Positions 29,494 to 36,905 of a stretch of DNA of 64,000 nt are shown one piece after another. Numbering within the stretch: position 1 is the stretch's first letter; each line of letters opens with the position of its first letter. Position numbers and translations under genes: made by a program. The notes under the pieces are model-generated. The model ran no database searches. It saw nothing but the letters and a program-made list of their open reading frames with translations, and had not been told where the DNA came from. This DNA is from JAPOUP01 sp965199865 (GTDB taxonomy: Bacteria; Pseudomonadota; Alphaproteobacteria; Rhodobacterales; Rhodobacteraceae): positions 1 to 64,000 of the forward strand of contig CBDATU010000017.1 of NCBI GenBank assembly GCA_965199865.1. The letters are read 5' to 3'.

Positions 29494-29502
29494 ATCCGGA
29501 AC
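29494..29502. repeat. Target duplication of outer IS4-type element (ATCCGGAAC)
   Basis: ATCCGGAAC abuts the outer element's left end and recurs at 34174-34182 after its right end. Confidence 0.93.
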
Positions 29503-30603
29503 CTGTCACTACCACATACTTGACCGGCTCATTCCCTTCTCCGCTCCGTCCGGGCCCGTATGGCCCTGGCATGGGTTTCCGCGACGTTGAGGATGCGCAG
29601 GCCCTGCCATAGCTTCTGGGTTCCGGGCAGGGGCTGGCGCTTCGTCGGGCGGAACCCGGCGAGGCCGGCGACGAGCGTGACGTAGCGCGCCACGCTCATG
29701 TCCGGCTCCGGCGGCGCCCTCTGGCCGATGACGCGCTCATACGCGGCGTGAATGACCACCGCCTCGACGCTTTCCGGGCTGACATGGCGGTCCGCCGGGC
29801 TGTCGGGGCTCTCCCGCGCCAGAAGCTGGAGGTCCCAGACCCGGAACGCGGTTATCGCGTCGAAGGCGAGGCATCTGCGCAGGTCGTCGGCGGCGTCGAG
29901 CCTGCGGTCCTTTATCCTCGTCCCCGTCTTCAGGGCCCTGAAGTATTCCTCGATGCGCCAGCGCAGTTCGTAGCGCCTCAGGGCGGTCTCCGCCGTCCGC
30001 ATGCCGTCGCCGCCCTCGTTGGACAGGAGCATCCAGTGCAGCGCCTCCCCTCCCTTCGCGACGCGCTTCGGCGGGTTCTCCTCGATGGCGGAGACCACCG
30101 TCACGGGCAGCGGGCGCCTGTCCCCCGCGTCCCTCGGCGCCGCGATGTCCAGTTCCGCGCAGCGCAGCGTCAGCGTGGCGACGCGCGCTTTCCGGGCCTT
30201 CGGCCCGCCGCGTTCGGGAACGGTGATCCTGCGGTGGCCGACCGGCTCCAGCGCGGCGACATGCTCCCACAGGCACCTTTCGTCGCCGTCGGGCAGCGCC
30301 ACGCGCCGCTTCGCCGAGCGGCTCGCCCGCACCAGCAGCGCGGCGCCGGTCCGGTCCGCTTCGCGGAGAAGGGCCCAGAAGTCGCCTTCGCGGTCACAGA
30401 CGCTCACGACCTTCGCGTCCGGGCAGGCCTCCGCGAGCTCTCCGGCCCGCCGCAGCCCGTCGATCCAGCGGGTGCTGTCCCTGTCCGGCCGCCGCCGGAA
30501 GTCCGCGTCGAGCGTGAACAGCCCGAGCGGGCGTCCGCTGCCGTTCAGTGCCACGCCGCAGTGGGCGAGGATGCCGTCGGTGCCCTTTCCGCCGCCGCCG
30601 GGC

Positions 30604-32934
30604 CTGTCACTACCACATACTTGACCGGCTCATTCCCTTCTCCGCTCCGTCCGGGCCCGTATGGCCCTGGCATGGGTTTCCGCGACGTTGAGGATGCGCA
30701 GGCCCTGCCATAGCTTCTGGGTTCCGGGCAGGGGCTGGCGCTTCGTCGGGCGGAACCCGGCGAGGCCGGCGACGAGCGTGACGTAGCGCGCCACGCTCAT
30801 GTCCGGCTCCGGCGGCGCCCTCTGGCCGATGACGCGCTCATACGCGGCGTGAATGACCACCGCCTCGACGCTTTCCGGGCTGACATGGCGGTCCGCCGGG
30901 CTGTCGGGGCTCTCCCGCGCCAGAAGCTGGAGGTCCCAGACCCGGAACGCGGTTATCGCGTCGAAGGCGAGGCATCTGCGCAGGTCGTCGGCGGCGTCGA
31001 GCCTGCGGTCCTTTATCCTCGTCCCCGTCTTCAGGGCCCTGAAGTATTCCTCGATGCGCCAGCGCAGTTCGTAGCGCCTCAGGGCGGTCTCCGCCGTCCG
31101 CATGCCGTCGCCGCCCTCGTTGGACAGGAGCATCCAGTGCAGCGCCTCCCCTCCCTTCGCGACGCGCTTCGGCGGGTTCTCCTCGATGGCGGAGACCACC
31201 GTCACGGGCAGCGGGCGCCTGTCCCCCGCGTCCCTCGGCGCCGCGATGTCCAGTTCCGCGCAGCGCAGCGTCAGCGTGGCGACGCGCGCTTTCCGGGCCT
31301 TCGGCCCGCCGCGTTCGGGAACGGTGATCCTGCGGTGGCCGACCGGCTCCAGCGCGGCGACATGCTCCCACAGGCACCTTTCGTCGCCGTCGGGCAGCGC
31401 CACGCGCCGCTTCGCCGAGCGGCTCGCCCGCACCAGCAGCGCGGCGCCGGTCCGGTCCGCTTCGCGGAGAAGGGCCCAGAAGTCGCCTTCGCGGTCACAG
31501 ACGCTCACGACCTTCGCGTCCGGGCAGGCCTCCGCGAGCTCTCCGGCCCGCCGCAGCCCGTCGATCCAGCGGGTGCTGTCCCTGTCCGGCCGCCGCCGGA
31601 AGTCCGCGTCGAGCGTGAACAGCCCGAGCGGGCGTCCGCTGCCGTTCAGTGCCACGCCGCAGTGGGCGAGGATGCCGTCGGTGCCCTTTCCGCCGCCGCC
31701 GAGCCCGTCCAGCCCGGACGTCGCCGCCAGGGTGCCGTAGTTCAGCGTCGTCGTGTCCTGGACAGCCAGGATCACCGGCTCCAGGCGGCAGCGCTCCACC
31801 GTCGCCTCCAGGTGGGGTTCGAGTATGTCGTCCATGGTCACCCCAGCGTTCGAGAGCAGCCTGTAAGCCGCCTCCTGCTCCGCCCTGCCCGGAAACAGCT
31901 CCGGCACCGGCGCACCGAGCTTCCTGGTCCAGGCCGCCCCCATCGCGGCGATCCGGCGGCGGACCCGGCCGTCCGGATGGCTGCTCCGCGCGTATTCCCG
32001 CTCCGCCCAGTCGCCCCCGCGGTGCAGCGGTCCGGTATGCCCGAGCCTGCGCTCCGGCTCCGCCTGGAGAACCTTCCGCCAGTCCGGCTGCAGCGGCAGC
32101 GTCCACACGCTGCGACGGATGCCCGAACGCCGCCCGGAGGTCAGGCCGGGACATCTCTCCCAGCCCGCCGCCCTGTAACCCGTCCCGGCGTGGTCCGGAC
32201 CCACGAGCGTGTAGGCGAGGACGGGGCGGACCCCGTAGAGGGCCTGCCAGTCGTCCGCCACGCGCTCCGCCGCCAGCCGCAGCGCCAGGGAGGCGAGGCC
32301 GTGGACCCTCACGGAAGGTCTGATCAGGAAGCGGTGGTTGTTAAGGACGAGGCCCATGTTCGCGATCCGCGCCCGCGCCGACCAGCCGATGGCACCGTCC
32401 CGAGGCCCCAGCTGGCAGGACGCCGGAACGAAGCCCAGACCGCCGAGCCGCCCCTGCGCGCCGCTCACGATCCAGTACCGCAGCTGCCCTCCCGGAGCCC
32501 GCCGCCAGCCCTCCGGATGGTGCGTCTCCATCATCGACTCCCAGGCGCGGCGGTCCGCCTCCGCCAACGGCTCCAGCCGGACCCCGCCGAGCGCGTCCAG
32601 AGCGCACTCGACCGGGGCGCCGCCAGGGTCGTCGGCGGCCGGTCGCCCGTTGGACGACGCGAAGCGCGGCGCCGCCTCCGGCAGCGTCAGGCCGAGCTCC
32701 TCCGCGAGCAGGGGAAGGACCCGCATCCCGGTGACCGTCGACGGCCTCCCGTCGTGGGTCAGCCAACCCTCCCGGCCGCTCAGCTCGCGGGCGAGGCCCG
32801 AACGCGTGACGCCGCCGCGGAGGCATTCGTTCCCCAGCCACTCGACCGTGGCAGGGGAAATCTGTCTGAGACCAATATACATGGTCCCCGATTCGCATGG
32901 ATCCGATCTCTAGTCAAGTATGCGGTAGTGACAG
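30604..32934 (-). mobile_element. Inner IS4/Tn5-like element, intact, 2331 bp
   Basis: Terminal 22-bp inverted repeats (ctgtcactaccacatacttg at the left; right end differs by one base), flanked by a 9-bp duplication CCGCCGGGC at 30595-30603 and 32935-32943. It carries one complete transposase gene. It sits inside the transposase gene of an otherwise near-identical copy, which implies recent movement. Confidence 0.95.
30630..32882 (-). CDS. IS4/Tn5-like transposase with N-terminal DruA (DUF4338) domain
   Basis: A 750-residue protein. Residues ~20-70 (TRSGLARELSGREGW, TGMRVLPLLAEELGLTLP) and ~100-255 (HPEGW, LRYWIVSGAQGRLGGLGF, IGWSARARIANM, NNHRFLIRP, VHGLASLALRLAAERV, GTGYRAAGWERCPGLTSGR) match DUF4338, the family of Druantia protein DruA. 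Residues ~285-750 are a Tn5-like DDE transposase: WAEREYARSSHPD-type helix, RAEQEAAYRLLSN, first Asp D376 in VQDTTTLNYG, second D463 in SVCDREGDFWALL, and the YREK signature Y604-R607-E611-K618 in YELRWRIEEYFRALKTG. The frame is complete, so the enzyme may be active. The ATG at 32882 starts 52 bases inside the right end. What the DruA part does in transposition is unknown. Confidence 0.9.
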   Translation of the reverse strand: MYIGLRQISPATVEWLGNECLRGGVTRSGLARELSGREGWLTHDGRPSTVTGMRVLPLLAEELGLTLPEAAPRFASSNGRPAADDPGGAPVECALDALGGVRLEPLAEADRRAWESMMETHHPEGWRRAPGGQLRYWIVSGAQGRLGGLGFVPASCQLGPRDGAIGWSARARIANMGLVLNNHRFLIRPSVRVHGLASLALRLAAERVADDWQALYGVRPVLAYTLVGPDHAGTGYRAAGWERCPGLTSGRRSGIRRSVWTLPLQPDWRKVLQAEPERRLGHTGPLHRGGDWAEREYARSSHPDGRVRRRIAAMGAAWTRKLGAPVPELFPGRAEQEAAYRLLSNAGVTMDDILEPHLEATVERCRLEPVILAVQDTTTLNYGTLAATSGLDGLGGGGKGTDGILAHCGVALNGSGRPLGLFTLDADFRRRPDRDSTRWIDGLRRAGELAEACPDAKVVSVCDREGDFWALLREADRTGAALLVRASRSAKRRVALPDGDERCLWEHVAALEPVGHRRITVPERGGPKARKARVATLTLRCAELDIAAPRDAGDRRPLPVTVVSAIEENPPKRVAKGGEALHWMLLSNEGGDGMRTAETALRRYELRWRIEEYFRALKTGTRIKDRRLDAADDLRRCLAFDAITAFRVWDLQLLARESPDSPADRHVSPESVEAVVIHAAYERVIGQRAPPEPDMSVARYVTLVAGLAGFRPTKRQPLPGTQKLWQGLRILNVAETHARAIRARTERRRE

Positions 32935-34536
32935 CCGCCGGGCCCGTCCAGCCCGGACGTCGCCGCCAGGGTGCCGTAGTTCAGCGTCGTCGTGTCCTGG
33001 ACAGCCAGGATCACCGGCTCCAGGCGGCAGCGCTCCACCGTCGCCTCCAGGTGGGGTTCGAGTATGTCGTCCATGGTCACCCCAGCGTTCGAGAGCAGCC
33101 TGTAAGCCGCCTCCTGCTCCGCCCTGCCCGGAAACAGCTCCGGCACCGGCGCACCGAGCTTCCTGGTCCAGGCCGCCCCCATCGCGGCGATCCGGCGGCG
33201 GACCCGGCCGTCCGGATGGCTGCTCCGCGCGTATTCCCGCTCCGCCCAGTCGCCCCCGCGGTGCAGCGGTCCGGTATGCCCGAGCCTGCGCTCCGGCTCC
33301 GCCTGGAGAACCTTCCGCCAGTCCGGCTGCAGCGGCAGCGTCCACACGCTGCGACGGATGCCCGAACGCCGCCCGGAGGTCAGGCCGGGACATCTCTCCC
33401 AGCCCGCCGCCCTGTAACCCGTCCCGGCGTGGTCCGGACCCACGAGCGTGTAGGCGAGGACGGGGCGGACCCCGTAGAGGGCCTGCCAGTCGTCCGCCAC
33501 GCGCTCCGCCGCCAGCCGCAGCGCCAGGGAGGCGAGGCCGTGGACCCTCACGGAAGGTCTGATCAGGAAGCGGTGGTTGTTAAGGACGAGGCCCATGTTC
33601 GCGATCCGCGCCCGCGCCGACCAGCCGATGGCACCGTCCCGAGGCCCCAGCTGGCAGGACGCCGGAACGAAGCCCAGACCGCCGAGCCGCCCCTGCGCGC
33701 CGCTCACGATCCAGTACCGCAGCTGCCCTCCCGGAGCCCGCCGCCAGCCCTCCGGATGGTGCGTCTCCATCATCGACTCCCAGGCGCGGCGGTCCGCCTC
33801 CGCCAACGGCTCCAGCCGGACCCCGCCGAGCGCGTCCAGAGCGCACTCGACCGGGGCGCCGCCAGGGTCGTCGGCGGCCGGTCGCCCGTTGGACGACGCG
33901 AAGCGCGGCGCCGCCTCCGGCAGCGTCAGGCCGAGCTCCTCCGCGAGCAGGGGAAGGACCCGCATCCCGGTGACCGTCGACGGCCTCCCGTCGTGGGTCA
34001 GCCAACCCTCCCGGCCGCTCAGCTCGCGGGCGAGGCCCGAACGCGTGACGCCGCCGCGGAGGCATTCGTTCCCCAGCCACTCGACCGTGGCAGGGGAAAT
34101 CTGTCTGAGACCAATATACATGGTCCCCGATTCGCATGGATCCGATCTCTAGTCAAGTATGCGGTAGTGACAGATCCGGAACCGGTCGGAGGCCGGAGGC
34201 GCCTTGGGCGGCATGGGCAAGGTCTCCGTGCAGGGCAGCACGGTCCGGTTCCCTTTCCGATGGCGCTGGTGCTTCAAGCCGGTCTCCACCGCCTCGCTAC
34301 GGAAGTTCGATCGGAGCCGCCCCTGATAGGATCGAAGCCCCCATCGAAGGCGGGTGCAGAAACTGCGCCGCTGGCAGTAGCGCATTCCATGCTGTGGTCT
34401 CCCATGGCGGCATCAGCCGCCGGTAGGGCGGTTTCGGTTCACCCGGAGGGGGCGCACCGTTTTCGAATTTCCACCAGACTCGCGGCAGGACCAGGAGCTG
34501 ACGCCACTCTTCAGAGTGAAGGTAGGGCTGATGCTC

Positions 34537-35337
34537 CTAAGTCCTGTTGCGTGGACTGCGCCTGCCGCGCTCCAGCCGCCGCAACGCAAGCGAAAGGCTG
34601 ATGGTGATCGCAAGATAGATCAGAGCCACGATATTGTAGGTCTCAAAGTAGCGAAAATTGCTCGCTGCGGTAACCTTGCCCAGCTGTGTCACGTCCAGCA
34701 CGCCAAGCACCGATACCAGGGAACTGTCCTTTACCAGCGCGATGAAGTCATTACCCAGCGGCGGCAGGACCACCTTTATTGCCTGGGGGAAGACGATGAA
34801 CCGGAATCGGTGCCAACGGGAAAGCCCCAGCGCATTGGCGGCCTCAATCTGCCCCTTGGGAACGGATGCGAAACCAGCCCGGAACACTTCGGAAATGAAA
34901 GCGGAATATGCAATCACCAGTGCCAGCACCGCCCGCCACAGCAATGGAAAGTCGCGTGAACGGATGGGGTCGAAGCCAATCCTTGCGCCAATCCAGTTGA
35001 CCAGCTCCACCAATGCGGGCGCGAGCACGAAAGCGACATAGAGCAGCAGCACGAGAATTGGCACGCCACGCACGATTTCGACATAGAGGCGCGTGAACTG
35101 ACGTATGATCCTCCATTTCGATGAAGCGCCCAGTGCCAGAAGCAGTCCCACGCCCGACGCCAGCGCGAAGCTGATCAGGGTGACGAATACCGTTATCCTC
35201 ACGCCTTTCAGAAGTGTGACGAGTATCTGCCGGTGCAGACCATCCGACAGCACCTGCCAGAGCGCGTATCCCCCCAGCGCAAGCACAGCCACGAGCCACC
35301 AAGGGAATTCTTCATCCTGAGGCGCAGGCGTGTTCAT
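34537..35337 (-). CDS. Amino-acid ABC transporter permease
   Basis: A 266-residue inner-membrane permease of the HisM/GlnP family. About five to six membrane helices are visible. The EAA-type loop that contacts the ATPase is EAANALGLSRWHRFRFIVFPQAIKVVLPPLGND. TLLKGVRITVFVTLISFALA and VYVEIVRGVPILV-like sequence are standard for the family. It follows the binding-protein gene by 48 bases on the same strand. No ATP-binding subunit is present here; the gene's end lies close to the mobile-element nest, which may have removed it or it may be encoded elsewhere. Confidence 0.92.
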   Translation of the reverse strand: MNTPAPQDEEFPWWLVAVLALGGYALWQVLSDGLHRQILVTLLKGVRITVFVTLISFALASGVGLLLALGASSKWRIIRQFTRLYVEIVRGVPILVLLLYVAFVLAPALVELVNWIGARIGFDPIRSRDFPLLWRAVLALVIAYSAFISEVFRAGFASVPKGQIEAANALGLSRWHRFRFIVFPQAIKVVLPPLGNDFIALVKDSSLVSVLGVLDVTQLGKVTAASNFRYFETYNIVALIYLAITISLSLALRRLERGRRSPRNRT

Positions 35338-35385
35338 TCGTATCTCAGTCGGAACCTCACTTTCGCCTGAAAGAGCGGATTACGG

Positions 35386-36174
35386 TTACTGGCCCATTTT
35401 GTATTCAAGGAACCACTTGGTGTTCAGCGCATCAAGCGTTCCGTCCGCCTTCATTTCCGCGATTGCCGCATTCATTGGAGCGACCAGATCGCTACCCTTG
35501 GGGAAAATGAACCCAAACTCTTCCGTTCCCAGAGGTTCTCCCACTATCTTCAGCCCGCCTTCCGAGGCGGCGACATATCCATTCGCAGCGGTGCCGTCGG
35601 AGAGAACCAGATCGACATCGCCCGTTCGCAGAGCCTGAAGGGCAGCTCCGAAAGTCTCGAACTGAATGACCCGGGGATTGGCCTCGTCCCCGTCAAGGAT
35701 GTCATAGATCGTGACATAGAACGGAGTTGTGCCTGGCTGCGCACCCGCGAGCAGATCAGGATCGGCGGCAAAGCCCTCGGCACCATCGAAGCGGGTTTCG
35801 TCTCCCTTGACGATCATCATCATCTGCGAAACCATATAGGAAGCGGAAAAATCGACCATTTCCATTCGGTCTTCGCGAATGGTGATGCCAGTCATTCCCA
35901 TATCGTACTGCCCCTGGCTCACTGCGGCAATCATCGCGTCCCAGCTGATATTCTCATATATGACATTGATATTCAGGCGCTCTGCGATCTCCGCCATAGC
36001 GTCATATTCCCATCCAACCGCTTCGCCGGAATTTGGATCCACGAACTGCAGTGGCGGATATGCGTTTTCCGTCACAACCACCACTTCGCGCCCGTTCAGG
36101 TCCGGCGTTTCAGAAAGCGCGGCTTCCGCGTAGATTGTCCCGACCAACGCAAGGGCCATCAGTGCCGATCTCAT
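35386..36174 (-). CDS. Amino-acid ABC transporter substrate-binding protein
   Basis: A 262-residue periplasmic family-3 solute-binding protein. Residues 1-22 (MRSALMALALVGTIYAEAAL) are a signal peptide; TENAYPPLQFVDPNSGEAVGWE, ISWDAMIAAVSQGQYDMGMTGITI and DGTAANGYVA-type motifs follow. The start at 36174 is set by a clear ribosome site (aaaggagaaacca). It would deliver a polar or charged amino acid, or a related compound, to the permease encoded next. Confidence 0.92.
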   Translation of the reverse strand: MRSALMALALVGTIYAEAALSETPDLNGREVVVVTENAYPPLQFVDPNSGEAVGWEYDAMAEIAERLNINVIYENISWDAMIAAVSQGQYDMGMTGITIREDRMEMVDFSASYMVSQMMMIVKGDETRFDGAEGFAADPDLLAGAQPGTTPFYVTIYDILDGDEANPRVIQFETFGAALQALRTGDVDLVLSDGTAANGYVAASEGGLKIVGEPLGTEEFGFIFPKGSDLVAPMNAAIAEMKADGTLDALNTKWFLEYKMGQ

Positions 36175-36620
36175 TTTGGTTTCTCCTTTCAATTGGCTGG
36201 ATTGCAGAATGCACTCAGTGACTTGAAGCGGCAAGACGATTCGGGCACCAGTCATGGAATTGATCAACCTGCCGGTCTGTTCCGCACGGCCACCGAACCC
36301 TTAGATCAATCGCGTCACACAGACCGCGTTACTGAGCGTTGGATGGGGCAGAAACAAGACGCGGCCATTCTGAACGGTTTCCCACCCGTTACCGACACAA
36401 CGCGGTGAACACCGTGTCGGTGGGATCCGTCCCATCAATCCCCGACCGCCCGAAACTGGCTCAGAATGTGGAAGACAGGGCATCCGGCGAATCCGTCGCC
36501 CCTTCTCTGCCTCAGAACCCGGCCCCGCAAACCCACATTGATCCGCCGCCCAGCCTAGGTCATCCCAATACCTGCCGAACCCATACCCGCCAGGACATGA
36601 CAACGGAAGCGTTTCAGGAA
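36175..36620. other. Intergenic stretch, no gene recognised
   Basis: About 445 bases between the transporter promoter side and the DUF1330 gene. No recognisable frame or strong hairpin found. Confidence 0.5.
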
Positions 36621-36905
36621 TTAAAGCTCTTCGACAATGACGACTTCCCGCTCAGACGCGCCAGTCGCATGCTGCAGCGCCTGCTGGTACAGGTCGGAAC
36701 TGTAGACCGCCTGGGCGGCCTCGACGCTGGGATAGCGAATCACCACGTTACGCGGCCTGTCGGCACCTTCGAGCTGAATGTATCGCCCGCCGCGCGCAAG
36801 GATCTTGCCACCACCCTGCTCAATCGCCTTTGTCGCCAGAGCCACATACCTGGCGTAAGCCTCTTCATCAGTAACCGAAACATGTGCGATCCATAGTGCA
36901 CTCAT
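36621..36905 (-). CDS. DUF1330 family protein
   Basis: A 94-residue dimeric ferredoxin-like-fold protein: ALWIAHVSVTDEEAYARYV, GGGKILARGGRYIQLEG and PSVEAAQAVYSSDLYQQALQ are typical. The start overlaps the alaS stop by four bases (ATGA), so it is translated with alaS. Family function is unknown; the alaS association is a positional feature seen in Rhodobacterales. Confidence 0.88.
   Translation of the reverse strand: MSALWIAHVSVTDEEAYARYVALATKAIEQGGGKILARGGRYIQLEGADRPRNVVIRYPSVEAAQAVYSSDLYQQALQHATGASEREVVIVEEL

Larger units (their letters stand above)
29529..34121 (-). pseudogene. DruA-IS4 transposase of the outer copy, split
   Basis: The N-terminal half (34121 to 32944) and C-terminal half (about 30603 to 29529) match the inner copy's protein. 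The break falls in the glycine-rich stretch just after the first catalytic Asp. The half-genes read into the inserted element and end in unrelated residues. At the junction codon the outer copy has Pro (ccc) where the inner has Leu393 (ctc), the only coding difference I noticed. Confidence 0.93.
29503..34173 (-). mobile_element. Outer IS4/Tn5-like element carrying a copy of itself
   Basis: It begins ctgtcactaccacatacttg and ends with the reverse complement (one mismatch over 22 bases). Without the inner insertion and its duplicated target the parts are 1101 and 1230 bases, a total of 2331, exactly the length of the inner copy. Flanked by the 9-bp duplication ATCCGGAAC. Its transposase gene is interrupted by the inner copy. 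Confidence 0.95.
29359..34492. mobile_element. Internally deleted IS256-type element, split by IS4-type copies
   Basis: Its left part (29359-29502) has the terminal repeat (ggtcgg..cgcgagcctggtgga) and a degenerate tail of the transposase gene. Its right part (34183-34492) has pieces of the C-terminal region, the N-terminal region, the upstream hairpin with loop ATCA, and the right terminal repeat. Joined, they make about 454 bases, so most of the transposase is deleted. The 9-bp duplication ATCCGGAAC marks where the IS4-type elements entered. Confidence 0.82.

Noticed and set aside
30849..34601. A 1250-codon open frame on the plus strand
   Set aside because: It runs antisense to the two IS4-type transposase copies and repeats itself with them. 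Its composition (Arg/Pro/Gln-rich) is that of a shadow frame in GC-rich DNA.
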